DNA from: Caldilineae bacterium
GTDB taxonomy: Bacteria > Chloroflexota > Anaerolineae > JAAEKA01
Reading direction: 5' to 3'
Assembly: GCA_020634555.1 (NCBI GenBank)
Contig: JACKBK010000009.1
Location: 49,565 to 113,564 of the forward strand
Length of the DNA: 64,000 nt
Both the position numbers and the translations under genes were made by a program. Positions 20,751 through 31,170 of the stretch are shown here, one piece after another. The notes beneath the pieces were generated by a model that saw nothing but the letters and a program-made list of their open reading frames with translations, had not been told where the DNA came from and searched no databases. How positions within the stretch are numbered: the stretch's first letter is position 1; each line of letters begins with the position of its first letter.

Positions 20751-23700
20751 GTGGAAGTCAACGATTTTGATGCCATCCGTATTTCCCTGGCTTCTCCTGA
20801 CCAGATCAGGGAGTGGAGCCACGGCGAAGTATTAAAGCCTGAAACTATCAACTACCGCACGCTGCGGCCAGAACGGGACGGGCTGTTCTGTGAGCGAATC
20901 TTCGGACCTACCAAGGACTGGGAATGCTACTGCGGCAAGTACAAGCGGGTGCGCTACAAGGGCATCGTGTGCGATAAGTGCGGCGTTGAGGTGGCTCCCA
21001 GTCGCGTGCGCCGTGAACGCATGGGACATATCGAGTTGGCCAGCCCCGTCAGCCATATCTGGTACGTCAAAGGTGTGCCCAGCCGCCTGGGCTTGTTGCT
21101 GGACATTTCGCCGCGCAACCTGGAGCGCGTGCTCTACTTTGCTCAATACATCATCACGGTTGTGGACGAGGATGCCCGCAGCCGCACGTTGGCGCGCCAT
21201 GAGCGTGACCTTGCAGCGCGGCTGGCTAAGCTAAACAGCGATTTTGATACCAAGATCCTGACCATCGAAGAGCGGCGCGATAGCGCGATCCGCCAGATCG
21301 ACCGCGAATACGACGAACAGAATGACAGCCTGTCAGCTCAGCTTGAGCAGCGTTCCAACGCCGTTATCACTGAACTGCGTAACCTGACCACGCGGCTGGA
21401 GAACCGGCTTGGTCAGGGACTGGACGAGGACATCGTTCTTCCCTGGCAATCTGAGCCATTCCTGAAGAAGGGTGTGACCATTCAGCGGTCACAGCTGGAC
21501 CTGCTCAATACCGCAGCGCAGGAACAGTTGAGCGAGATCGACGCCCAGGTTGAGGAAGAACGCTCCCTTTTGGTGGACTCTGTCTCTGTCAAGCGCGACC
21601 ACGAACGGCACATCGCCGAGCAGGAGCTGCTGGGCGTTCACGAGCAGCGAGAGATGCAAGCTGACCGCCTGCGTATGCAGATGGAAGACGATCTTCAGGA
21701 GCTGAAGTCGCTGCGCACGCGGCAACTGCTGACCGAGTCGCGCTTTCGCGAGTTGGCCGAGCGCTGGGGCAACGTTTTCGACGCCGATATGGGCGCCGAA
21801 GCGATCCGAAAAATCGTCGCTCACATGGATCTGGACAAGCTGGCCGTTGAGTTGCGTCAGGAGATCAAGACCAGCCGTTCGAAGCAGCGCCGCAAAAAGG
21901 CTGCTAAGCAACTGCGTGTCGTGGAGTCGTTCCGCAAGTCAGGCAATCATCCGGAGTGGATGATCCTGAAATTGCTGCCGGTGATTCCCCCCGATCTGCG
22001 CCCGATGGTGCAACTGGACGGTGGCCGCTTTGCTACCAGCGACTTGAACGACCTCTATCGCCGCGTCATCAATCGCAACAATCGCCTGCGCCGGCTGTTG
22101 GAACTTGGCGCGCCGGACGTCATTGTGCGCAACGAGAAGCGCATGTTGCAAGAAGCAGTCGATAGCTTGATCGACAACGGACGCCGCGGGCGGGCCGTCA
22201 GCCGTAGCGGCAAGCGCAAGCTCAAGTCGCTGTCGGACATGCTCAAGGGCAAGCAGGGCCGGTTCCGCCGCAACCTGTTGGGCAAGCGCGTCGACTATTC
22301 CGGTCGGTCAGTCATCGTCATTGGACCGCAGCTCAAGCTGCATCAGTGTGGCCTGCCCAAGAAGATGGCGCTGGAGCTGTTCAAGCCCTTCGTCATGCAT
22401 CGTCTGGTGGACCACAACCACGCGCACAATATCAAGAGCGCCAAGCGCATGGTGGACCGGGTTGATCCCGCAGTGTGGGACGTTCTCGACGACATCATCA
22501 AAGAGCGGCCGGTGCTGCTCAACCGCGCGCCGACGCTGCACCGTCTGGGTATCCAGGCCTTTGAGGTGGTGCTCATCGAGGGCAACGCGATCCAGCTTCA
22601 TCCGCTCTCTTGTGCCGCCTTTAACGCAGACTTCGACGGCGACCAGATGGCGGTCCATGTGCCGTTGAGCGAGATGGCGGTGACGGAAGCGCGCAATCTG
22701 ATGCTTTCGACCCGCAACCTGCTCAAGCCGGCCAGCGGCGAGCCTATCGTTGGCCCCTCCAAGGATATGGTGCTGGGCGTCTACTACATGACCACCGTGC
22801 AGAAGGGCGCCAAGGGCGAGGGCAAGACCTTCTCTGGCTTTGACGAAGTTCTCATGGCGTATCATCTGGGATTTCTGGATATCCGCGCCCCCATCAAGAC
22901 ACGCTTTACCTCGCCGCTGGACACTGTGCTGCTGGACACGGTCGAACTCAGTGATCGGGTGCGCAACGCGCTCACCGCGGCCGGAATCGTCACTGTCGGA
23001 CAGGTCCTGGATCGCCTGGCCCAACTGAGCGACCGCAAGTTCATCGAGGAGGTGACCGATTTCGGCGCCAAGGGGCTGGAAGAACTGAAGATTCAGATGC
23101 GGCTGCATGGCTATTCAGCCGCGCACTGGCCGGAGAATCGACTGATCGAGACCACTGCCGGTCGGGTGCTCTTCAACCTTGGACTGCCGCCGAACCTGCA
23201 TTTCGTCAACGAGGTGATGGACAAAAAGGCCGTCAATGTGCTCGTGGGAGAGTGCTACAAGCTGATCGGCTCCGAGGCGACTGCGGTTACTGTCGATGTC
23301 ATCAAGGAGATGGGCTTCCGCTACGCAACGCAAAGCGGGTTCACCATTGCCGTCAGCGACATTCAGGTGCCCGAAGTCAAGACGCAGATCCTCGACAACA
23401 CGACGCGGGAGGTGGACCAGGCGGAGCGCCAGTATCGCCGCGGCCTCATCACCGAGGAAGAGCAGTACAACCGGGTTGTCGAACTGTGGACCCGCGCCAC
23501 GGACGACATTACTCAGGCAGTGCAGACGCAGCTTGATCCGTTGGAAGGTATCGGCGCCATGGCGACCAGCGGTGCGACCAAGGGCGGCGTGACACCGATC
23601 CGCCAGTTGGCTGGCATGCGCGGTCTGATGGCTGATCCGTCAGGACGCATTATCGCTCTGCCCATCCGCTCCAACTTCCGCGAGGGACTGACCGCTCTGG

Positions 23701-25277
23701 AGTACTTCCTCAGTACCCACGGCGCCCGTAAGGGACTCGCCGACACTGCTCTGCGAACGGCTGACGCGGGCTATCTAACCCGCCGGCTGGTGGACGTGGC
23801 GCAGGATGTGATCATCACCGAGAACGATTGCGGCACCAACGCCGGAATCTGGGTGGATGACGAAGGCAGCCGCGGCATGAACGAGAAGCTCACCGAGCGT
23901 CTCGTGGGCCGGGTCGCCGGCGCTGCGGTTATCGATCCGCAGACCGGAGAAGTTATCGTCGAACGCAACCAGATGATGGAAGAAGACGAATGCGACCTGA
24001 TCACCCAGGCTGGTGTGAAGCGCGTCTATGTGCGATCACCGCTGACCTGTGAGACCAGGGTCGGCCTGTGTAAGGCCTGCTATGGCCGTGATCTCGGGCG
24101 CGGGCGGCTGGTGGAACAGGGCGAAGCGGTGGGTATCATCGCCGCCCAGTCGATCGGCGAGCCGGGCACACAGCTAACCCTGCGCACGTTCCATACAGGT
24201 GGCGTGGCTGGCGGTGAGGACATCACCCAGGGTCTGCCGCGTGTCGAAGAGCTTTTCGAAGCGCGCAACCCCAAGGGTGAGGCGGTCATCAGCGAAATTG
24301 ACGGTGTATTGGATGTCTACTGGGACGGCGAGCAACGGATGATCAAGGTCACCAACAGCCGGATCATCAAGCGACAGCACATGGTGCCCGCTGAGGCGGA
24401 GATGGTGGTCAAAGACCGCGATCGTGTTCAGGAAGGGACTGTGTTGGCCCGCTATGAGGACGGCCGTGAGATTACGGCCGTGACTGACGGTGCGGCCTAT
24501 GTGGACAAGCTGGACGATGGATCGAGCCTGGTGATTGTGCGCCGGGAGGAAACAGATGAATGGTCCCAGCCCATTCCGCCGTCTGCACGGGTTGAGCCGG
24601 AGCGCGGCGACCGCGTCCAGGCTGGCCAGCAGTTGACCGTTGGTTCCAAGAACCCGCGCGAGGTGCTTCGTATCCAGGGCATTGATGCCTGCCAGATGTA
24701 TCTGCTGCAAGAGGTCCAAAAGGTCTATCGGTCCCAGGGCGTTGGCATCCACGATAAGCACATTGAGGTAGTGATCCGGCAGATGATCCGCAAGGCGCAG
24801 ATTCGCACGGCGGGTGACTCCGGGTTCCTGCCGGGCGAGTTGGTTGATCGCTTCGAGTTGGAGGACGTCAACAGCGCTCTGCTTGAGGACAGCAAGCAAC
24901 CCGCTCGTGCCGATACAGTGTTGTTAGGCGTTACCAAAGCGTCGCTCAACACCGACAGCTTCCTGGCAGCGGCCTCCTTCCAGGAGACGACCCGGGTGCT
25001 GACCGAAGCTGCTGTCAAAGGTAAGACCGATCCGCTGCGCGGCCTGAAGGAGAACGTCATTATCGGCAAGCTGATCCCGGTCGGGACCGGTTTTCTTGCG
25101 CGGCGCGCCCGCCCGATGACGATCGAGCCTATCGAACCGGTGGAAGGCGACTACGACGATGAGTTGTCCAGCGAGGACCAACTGTCCGCCCAGGACCGGC
25201 AGTTTGCGGAGGCCTTTGGGCTGCTGGGGCAAATGCCAGACTTCGGCGACTTTGGTGACGACGAATACGACGATTAG
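20751..25277 (+). CDS. rpoC: RNA polymerase beta' subunit
   Basis: 1508 aa from GTG 20751 with GAGGTG upstream. N-terminal Zn finger CYCGKYKRVRYKGIVCDKCG, the Mg-binding NADFDGDQMAVH (near residue 627), bridge-helix/trigger region, and a second Zn site CETRVGLCKACYG. Between VVDEDARS (about 145) and LTESRFRELAERWGNVFDA (about 325) lies a long, highly charged, predicted coiled-coil insertion absent from E. coli. Acidic C-terminal tail (SSEDQLSAQD...DFGDDEYDD). Transcribed from the rpoB promoter; an independent promoter for rpsL starts right after the stop. Confidence 0.98.
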   Translation: MEVNDFDAIRISLASPDQIREWSHGEVLKPETINYRTLRPERDGLFCERIFGPTKDWECYCGKYKRVRYKGIVCDKCGVEVAPSRVRRERMGHIELASPVSHIWYVKGVPSRLGLLLDISPRNLERVLYFAQYIITVVDEDARSRTLARHERDLAARLAKLNSDFDTKILTIEERRDSAIRQIDREYDEQNDSLSAQLEQRSNAVITELRNLTTRLENRLGQGLDEDIVLPWQSEPFLKKGVTIQRSQLDLLNTAAQEQLSEIDAQVEEERSLLVDSVSVKRDHERHIAEQELLGVHEQREMQADRLRMQMEDDLQELKSLRTRQLLTESRFRELAERWGNVFDADMGAEAIRKIVAHMDLDKLAVELRQEIKTSRSKQRRKKAAKQLRVVESFRKSGNHPEWMILKLLPVIPPDLRPMVQLDGGRFATSDLNDLYRRVINRNNRLRRLLELGAPDVIVRNEKRMLQEAVDSLIDNGRRGRAVSRSGKRKLKSLSDMLKGKQGRFRRNLLGKRVDYSGRSVIVIGPQLKLHQCGLPKKMALELFKPFVMHRLVDHNHAHNIKSAKRMVDRVDPAVWDVLDDIIKERPVLLNRAPTLHRLGIQAFEVVLIEGNAIQLHPLSCAAFNADFDGDQMAVHVPLSEMAVTEARNLMLSTRNLLKPASGEPIVGPSKDMVLGVYYMTTVQKGAKGEGKTFSGFDEVLMAYHLGFLDIRAPIKTRFTSPLDTVLLDTVELSDRVRNALTAAGIVTVGQVLDRLAQLSDRKFIEEVTDFGAKGLEELKIQMRLHGYSAAHWPENRLIETTAGRVLFNLGLPPNLHFVNEVMDKKAVNVLVGECYKLIGSEATAVTVDVIKEMGFRYATQSGFTIAVSDIQVPEVKTQILDNTTREVDQAERQYRRGLITEEEQYNRVVELWTRATDDITQAVQTQLDPLEGIGAMATSGATKGGVTPIRQLAGMRGLMADPSGRIIALPIRSNFREGLTALEYFLSTHGARKGLADTALRTADAGYLTRRLVDVAQDVIITENDCGTNAGIWVDDEGSRGMNEKLTERLVGRVAGAAVIDPQTGEVIVERNQMMEEDECDLITQAGVKRVYVRSPLTCETRVGLCKACYGRDLGRGRLVEQGEAVGIIAAQSIGEPGTQLTLRTFHTGGVAGGEDITQGLPRVEELFEARNPKGEAVISEIDGVLDVYWDGEQRMIKVTNSRIIKRQHMVPAEAEMVVKDRDRVQEGTVLARYEDGREITAVTDGAAYVDKLDDGSSLVIVRREETDEWSQPIPPSARVEPERGDRVQAGQQLTVGSKNPREVLRIQGIDACQMYLLQEVQKVYRSQGVGIHDKHIEVVIRQMIRKAQIRTAGDSGFLPGELVDRFELEDVNSALLEDSKQPARADTVLLGVTKASLNTDSFLAAASFQETTRVLTEAAVKGKTDPLRGLKENVIIGKLIPVGTGFLARRARPMTIEPIEPVEGDYDDELSSEDQLSAQDRQFAEAFGLLGQMPDFGDFGDDEYDD

Positions 25278-25291
25278 TTTGGCGCTGTGAT

Positions 25292-25320
25292 TTGACCCGT
25301 CGTAGCACCTGTGCTAGAAT
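25292..25320 (+). promoter_or_regulatory. Sigma70-like promoter for rpsL-rpsG
   Basis: TTGACC (25292-25297), 17-bp spacer, TAGAAT (25315-25320), starting 15 nt after the rpoC stop. Predicted start near 25327. Confidence 0.75.
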
Positions 25321-25328
25321 GTCACGAA

Positions 25329-25360
25329 GTAGGCCGAGCCTATCAAGCGGCTCGGCCTAC
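25329..25360 (+). promoter_or_regulatory. 12-bp perfect hairpin at the 5' end of the rpsL mRNA
   Basis: GTAGGCCGAGCC (25329-25340) and GGCTCGGCCTAC (25349-25360) with an 8-nt loop. It begins at or within 2 nt of the predicted start site and has no following T-run, so a 5' stabilising or regulatory stem-loop fits better than an rpoC terminator, though both are possible. Confidence 0.65.
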
Positions 25361-25424
25361 GCTTGTGGTTTGTGACTGATTAGCCAGGTTCACAAAACGA
25401 CTGAACCGACAAAGGAAGAGAACT

Positions 25425-25871
25425 TTGCCTACTATCAACCAACTTGTTCGACACGGTCGCAAGCCGAAGCCTAAGAAGGAAACGGCGCCGGCCCTTCGAT
25501 ACACGCATAATTCGCTCAAATCCCGCACGCGCAGGATGCCCAAAGGCTCCCCGCAAAAGCGCGGCGTTTGCACCCAGGTTCGCACGACGACACCCAAAAA
25601 GCCGAATTCGGCTATGCGCAAGATTGCCCGTGTGCGTCTCAGCAACGGCGTTGAGGTCACGGCCTACATCCCCGGTGAGGGGCATCGCCTGCAGGAGCAC
25701 TCGGTGGTTCTGGTGCGCGGTGGTCGTGTCAAGGACCTGCCCGGCGTGCGCTATCATATCGTGCGAGGTGCTCTGGACAGCACCGGCGTTGACAAGCGGC
25801 GCAGAGGTCGTTCCAAGTATGGGGCCAAGCGCCCGAAGTCGGGTGCGGCCGCGCCGGCCCGCCGTCGATAG
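25425..25871 (+). CDS. rpsL: 30S ribosomal protein S12
   Basis: 148 aa from TTG 25425 (MPTINQLVRHGRKPKPKKE), preceded by AAGGAAG. The decoding-centre loop TTTPKKPNSAMRK and the streptomycin loop VRGGRVKDLPGVRYH are conserved. About 14-20 extra residues (ALRYTHNSLKSRTRRMPK) lie between the N-terminal arm and QKRGVC compared with E. coli S12 (124 aa), and the tail is longer. Co-transcribed with rpsG. Confidence 0.97.
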   Translation: MPTINQLVRHGRKPKPKKETAPALRYTHNSLKSRTRRMPKGSPQKRGVCTQVRTTTPKKPNSAMRKIARVRLSNGVEVTAYIPGEGHRLQEHSVVLVRGGRVKDLPGVRYHIVRGALDSTGVDKRRRGRSKYGAKRPKSGAAAPARRR

Positions 25872-25889
25872 GCGAAGGAGTAGCACATC

Positions 25890-26366
25890 ATGCGAAGAAA
25901 CCGCGCGCCCATTCGTGTCATAGCGCCCGATCCCAAGTACAACAACGTGGCGCTGGCGAAGTTCATCAACCGTATCATGTTGAACGGCAAGAAGAGCACC
26001 GCCCAGGGTATCGTCTACGATTCGTTGGAGATCCTGGAAAAGCGTACCGGCAAGCCCGCCATCGAGGTGTTCGAGCAGGCGATCAACAACGCTTCGCCCG
26101 CGGTGGAAGTGAAGCCGCGACGCGTTGGCGGGGCAACCTATCAGGTGCCGCTGGAAGTGCCCGCAAGCCGCCGCCAGGCGCTGGCGCACCGCTGGCTGAT
26201 CGCCAATGCGCGCAAGCGTAGCGGCAAGTCGATGGCGCAAAAACTGGCTGCTGAGTTGCTCGACGCAGCCAACAACACGGGCACAACCATAAAACGAAAA
26301 GAAGATACACACAAGATGGCCGAAGCCAACCGTGCCTTTGCCCACTATCGCTGGGGTGGCCGGTAG
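25890..26366 (+). CDS. rpsG: 30S ribosomal protein S7
   Basis: 158 aa, usual length. Binds 16S rRNA 3' major domain and nucleates head assembly. Conserved VALAKFINRIMLNGKKSTAQ, VKPRRVGGATYQVP and the C-terminal EANRAFAHYRWGGR. 18 nt after rpsL with GAAGGAG upstream. A strong hairpin terminator follows, so fusA may be separately transcribed. Confidence 0.98.
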   Translation: MRRNRAPIRVIAPDPKYNNVALAKFINRIMLNGKKSTAQGIVYDSLEILEKRTGKPAIEVFEQAINNASPAVEVKPRRVGGATYQVPLEVPASRRQALAHRWLIANARKRSGKSMAQKLAAELLDAANNTGTTIKRKEDTHKMAEANRAFAHYRWGGR

Positions 26367-26421
26367 GTTTAGTCCCTCGAAAACGATTCTTTCAGGCATA
26401 TCAGCCTGTCGCCAACCCTTG

Positions 26422-26466
26422 CGACGGGCGGCTGAAAGTAGTTCAGCCGCCCGTCGTTGGTTGTTC
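26422..26466 (+). terminator. Terminator between rpsG and fusA
   Basis: CGACGGGCGGCTGAA (26422-26436) and TTCAGCCGCCCGTCG (26442-26456) form a perfect 15-bp stem with a 5-nt loop, followed by TTGGTTGTTC. Confidence 0.75.
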
Positions 26467-26505
26467 AAGACCAGGGTATTTTTCTCCACGTAAAGTATAA
26501 AAGTA

Positions 26506-28578
26506 ATGGCAGACAACAGCGCGTTGCAGCGTACTCGTAACATCGGAATTATCGCCCACATCGACGCGGGCAAGACCACGACCACCGAACGAATCCTGTT
26601 CTACACCGGGCGCACCTATCGGCTCGGCAATGTAGACGAGGGGACGACGGTCATGGACTGGATGGAGCAGGAGCGAGAGCGCGGCATCACTATCACCGCC
26701 GCGGCCATCTCGGCCAATTGGCGCGACTACAAGGTCAACATCATCGACACCCCCGGCCACATCGATTTTACTGCCGAGGTGCAGCGCAGCTTGCGCGTGC
26801 TGGATGGCGGTGTGGTCGTGTTCGACGCTGTTGCCGGCGTTGAACCCCAGTCGGAGACGGTCTGGCGCCAGGCGGATCGCTATCGTGTGCCAAGAATCTG
26901 TTTCATCAACAAGATGGATCGCACGGGCGCGAACTTCTGGCGCACGATCCAGATGATCCGTGATCGCTTGAACGGTAAGCCGATACCAATCCAGTTGCCC
27001 ATCGGTGTTGAAGACACCTTTCAGGGTGTAGTGGATCTGATCGAGCAGAAAGCGTGGTATTTCACCGACCAATTGGGTGCGCAGCCGGATATCCGGCCGA
27101 TTCCCGCTGAGATGCTGGAGGATGTTGCCGAACATCGCGAGCATTTGTTGGTTGCGCTGGCTGAGACCGACGACCAGTTGATGGAAAAATATGTCCACAG
27201 CGAGCCAATTTCCAGCGAGGAGATTGTGGACGCCCTGCGGCGAGCCAGCATCGGTCTGGAACTGGTGCCTGTTCTCTGTGGCACAGCTCTGCGCAACAAG
27301 GGGATTCAGCCTCTGCTGGATGCTGTAGTTGCATTTCTGCCATCGCCGCTGGACATTCCGCCTATGGAGGGGCTGAACCCCTACACCGATACGATGGAGC
27401 CGCGACCGGCAGATCCTGACGGACCGCTGGCTGCGCTGTGCTTCAAGATCGTCGGAGATCCTTACATGGGCCGCCTGGCCTATCTGCGCATCTACTCAGG
27501 CACGCTGCGCAACGGATCGGTGTATCAGAACGCCAACAAAGAAAAGAAGGAACGCATCGGACAACTGGTGCGAATGCGTGCCAATCAGCGCGAGGAGATG
27601 TCCGAGGTTTCTGCCGGTGACATTGCCGCAGTGCTGGGCCTGAAGCAGACATTTACGGGCGACACGATCTGCGATTTGAAGTCGCCGATCATCCTGGAAA
27701 CCATCGCGTTTCCCGAGCCGGTCATCTCGATTGCCATCGAGCCGCGCACCAAAGCGGACCAGGACAAGCTGAGCAACGCCTTGCAGCGACTGGCTGAAGA
27801 GGATCCAACATTCCGGGTGCGTTACGACAACGAAACTGGCCAGACCCTGATTCAAGGCATGGGCGAGTTGCACCTGGAGGTGTTGATCGACCGCATGTTG
27901 CGCGAGTACGGTGTGCGGGCCAACGTAGGCCGGCCGCAGGTTTCATTCCGTGAGACGATTTCGCGCCGCGTCGAACACGAGGGCCGTTTTGTCCGCCAGT
28001 CCGGCGGCCGCGGCCAGTTTGGTGTGGTGAACATCGTGCTGGAACCGCTGGAGCGCGGCGAAGGCGTCGTTTTCGAGAACAAGATCGTGGGTGGAGCGAT
28101 CCCGCGCGAGTTTTTCGCCGCGGTGGAGCAGGGCATCCGCGAGGCCATGGAGGCCGGCGGCGCAACAGGCTATCCCCTGGTAGACATCAAGGCGACCTTG
28201 GTGGACGGCAAGTATCACGACGTAGACTCCTCGGAGCTGGCGTTCAAGATTGCCGGATCGATGGCGGTGCGCGAGGGCGTGCAACGGGCCGGCAGCACGC
28301 TGCTGGAGCCGATGATGAAGGTCGATATCGTGGTGCCGGACAGCTATGCCGGCGATGTCATCGGTGACGTGGCCTCGCGCCGCGGCAAGATCGATGGCAT
28401 GGAGCCGCATTCTCAAGGTATGCAGGCCATCGTAGCTCACATTCCGTTGGCCGAGATGTTTGGCTACGCTACTGGGCTGCGTTCTTCGACCCAGGGGCGT
28501 GGCACTTTCAACATGGAGTTCGACCACTACGAGGAAGTTAGTCCTGAGATTGCCAAACGGATTCTAGGCACCAATTGA
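26506..28578 (+). CDS. fusA: Elongation factor G
   Basis: 690 aa ribosomal translocase GTPase. G1 AHIDAGKTT, switch II DTPGHIDF, G4 NKMD, and domain IV/V segments SGGRGQFGVV and HIPLAEMFGYATGLRS. Alignment with family N-termini supports the ATG at 26506 (MADNSALQRTRNIGIIAHID). No Shine-Dalgarno is visible in the preceding 20 nt (ACGTAAAGTATAAAAGTA), which is unusual for this gene; a TATAAA 5 nt before the ATG raises the possibility of a very short or leaderless transcript. Confidence 0.97.
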   Translation: MADNSALQRTRNIGIIAHIDAGKTTTTERILFYTGRTYRLGNVDEGTTVMDWMEQERERGITITAAAISANWRDYKVNIIDTPGHIDFTAEVQRSLRVLDGGVVVFDAVAGVEPQSETVWRQADRYRVPRICFINKMDRTGANFWRTIQMIRDRLNGKPIPIQLPIGVEDTFQGVVDLIEQKAWYFTDQLGAQPDIRPIPAEMLEDVAEHREHLLVALAETDDQLMEKYVHSEPISSEEIVDALRRASIGLELVPVLCGTALRNKGIQPLLDAVVAFLPSPLDIPPMEGLNPYTDTMEPRPADPDGPLAALCFKIVGDPYMGRLAYLRIYSGTLRNGSVYQNANKEKKERIGQLVRMRANQREEMSEVSAGDIAAVLGLKQTFTGDTICDLKSPIILETIAFPEPVISIAIEPRTKADQDKLSNALQRLAEEDPTFRVRYDNETGQTLIQGMGELHLEVLIDRMLREYGVRANVGRPQVSFRETISRRVEHEGRFVRQSGGRGQFGVVNIVLEPLERGEGVVFENKIVGGAIPREFFAAVEQGIREAMEAGGATGYPLVDIKATLVDGKYHDVDSSELAFKIAGSMAVREGVQRAGSTLLEPMMKVDIVVPDSYAGDVIGDVASRRGKIDGMEPHSQGMQAIVAHIPLAEMFGYATGLRSSTQGRGTFNMEFDHYEEVSPEIAKRILGTN

Positions 28579-28648
28579 GCACACTATACGCAAAGCTGCG
28601 CATTCGTGATAGCGACGCCCTAAAATGCACGATTCTTGGATGAGAAAT

Positions 28649-28677
28649 TTGGCGCATTGAAGGGTGTATGCTATACT
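28649..28677 (+). promoter_or_regulatory. Sigma70-like promoter for tuf
   Basis: TTGGCG (28649-28654), 17-bp spacer, TATACT (28672-28677). Start near 28684, giving a structured leader of about 178 nt. The fusA-tuf gap holds no gene. Confidence 0.65.
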
Positions 28678-28780
28678 AGCTTGGTTGCCGCCGGAGTGTA
28701 ATGCCAATACCTGGCAGGCATTGGGTGTCCCCCACGGGTTACCGTGCGAGCGAGGCGCCTGCGTAGAACATTGTACTCGG

Positions 28781-28825
28781 GAGTAACCCGAAGTACCACC
28801 AACATGTGGCTGCTTCGGGTTACTC
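28781..28825 (+). promoter_or_regulatory. Long hairpin in tuf leader
   Basis: GAGTAACCCGAAG (28781-28793) pairs perfectly with CTTCGGGTTACTC (28813-28825). The loop contains an inner CCAC...GTGG pair and overlaps AAGTACCACCAACA (28791-28804), identical to a motif in the rpoB leader. Further small hairpins lie upstream (AATGCC/GGCATT, CACGG/CCGTG). It could regulate tuf or act as an attenuator. Confidence 0.55.
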
Positions 28826-28861
28826 ATTGTCTTGGAGATAGAGAAAAAACGAGGAGCAGAC

Positions 28862-30061
<1,200 letters not shown>

Positions 30062-30100
30062 ATCCGTCTCATTGAGACTTGTTACTTGAAACGCAACCCA

Positions 30101-30131
30101 AAAGGAGAGAGGGCGCGACCCTCTCTCCTTT
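30101..30131 (+). terminator. Terminator between tuf and rpsJ
   Basis: AAAGGAGAGAGGG and CCCTCTCTCCTTT form a 13-bp stem around CGCGA. The T-tract is short, so strength is uncertain. A smaller GTCTC-ATT-GAGAC hairpin is at 30066-30078. Confidence 0.6.
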
Positions 30132-30153
30132 GAGCGAAAACACAGGAACAACC

Positions 30154-30462
30154 ATGGCGAAAAAGCCGCTTCGTATCAAGCTCAAGGCATACGATCATCG
30201 GGTTCTCGACAACTCGGTGCGTCAAATCGTGGACGCAGCAGAACGCACGGGCGCGACAGTTGTCGGCCCTGTGCCGTTGCCAACACGAATCGAGAAGTTC
30301 ACGGTCATGCGCAGTACCTTTATCGACAAGGACTCGCGTGAGCAGTTCGAGATGCGCACTCACAAGCGGTTGATCGACATTCTCGAACCGAGCGCTAAAA
30401 CCATCGACAGCTTGATGCGATTGCATCTGCCAGCCGGTGTCGATATCGAGATCAAGCTTTAA
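30154..30462 (+). CDS. rpsJ: 30S ribosomal protein S10
   Basis: 102 aa from ATG 30154 (MAKKPLRIKLKAYDHRVLD); an upstream in-frame start would run through the tuf terminator. Conserved PLPTRIEKFTVMRSTFIDKD and HKRLIDILEP. Part of the 30S head; also the NusE antitermination factor. First gene of the S10-spc cluster; no promoter is obvious in the short gap after tuf. Confidence 0.98.
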   Translation: MAKKPLRIKLKAYDHRVLDNSVRQIVDAAERTGATVVGPVPLPTRIEKFTVMRSTFIDKDSREQFEMRTHKRLIDILEPSAKTIDSLMRLHLPAGVDIEIKL

Positions 30463-30529
30463 CTAAGCAACGCTTTCCGGGATGATGGGACTCGCCCAGA
30501 GTCTTCAGTCCCCTAAAGGATGGACAACC

Positions 30530-31165
30530 ATGAAGGGTATACTGGGCCGTAAGGTCGGTATGACGCAGGTGTTTGAAGAGGGCCTGGCCATACCAGTGAC
30601 CGTTATCGAAGTCGGGCCGTGTTACGTTACTCAAAAGAAAGACAGAAAAACCGACGGCTACACGGCCATTCAAATAGGCTTCGACGAAACCTCCCACAAG
30701 CGGATCAGCAACGGCGAGTTGCAGCACTTGAAGCGCAACCAGCTCCCTCCGTTGCGGCATCTCAGTGAGCTGCGGGTCAAGGAAGAGGATCTGGCGGGCT
30801 ATACCGTTGGCCAGAAACTCGATGCTGAGATCTTCGCAGCCGGCGAGTTGGTGGATGTTATCGGCACGTCCAAGGGGCGGGGTTTTCAGGGCGGCATCAA
30901 ACGCCATGGCTTCAATCGGCAACCGAAGACCCACGGTGCTTCCGATCGCGTGCGTGCCCCCGGTTCTGCCGGCTCTGGTACCACGCCTGGGCGCACAATG
31001 AAGGGGCAGCGCGGGCCTGGTCACATGGGCAACCGCCGCGTGACCGTTCAAAGCCTGTTGGTGGTCCGTGTTGACGCTGAGCGCAACATGTTGGTTGTAC
31101 GTGGCGCAATTCCTGGTCCCAAGGGCGGTCTCGTGTTTGTGCGCGAGGCGAGAAAGCAAGGGTAA
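30530..31165 (+). CDS. rplC: 50S ribosomal protein L3
   Basis: 211 aa from ATG 30530 (MKGILGRKVGMTQVFEEG), with AAAGGA about 10 nt upstream; the frame extends upstream to an unlikely ATG at 30482. The peptidyl-transferase-proximal loop (GASDRVRAPGSAGSGTTPGR, MKGQRGPGHMGNRR) is conserved. Starts assembly of the 50S 3' domain. Six nt before rplD. Confidence 0.97.
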   Translation: MKGILGRKVGMTQVFEEGLAIPVTVIEVGPCYVTQKKDRKTDGYTAIQIGFDETSHKRISNGELQHLKRNQLPPLRHLSELRVKEEDLAGYTVGQKLDAEIFAAGELVDVIGTSKGRGFQGGIKRHGFNRQPKTHGASDRVRAPGSAGSGTTPGRTMKGQRGPGHMGNRRVTVQSLLVVRVDAERNMLVVRGAIPGPKGGLVFVREARKQG

Positions 31166-31170
31166 GCAAG

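Noticed and set aside
28690..28830. tRNA gene between fusA and tuf
   Set aside because: Hairpins are present but there is no T-loop GGTTCGA-type motif or cloverleaf; it fits a structured leader.
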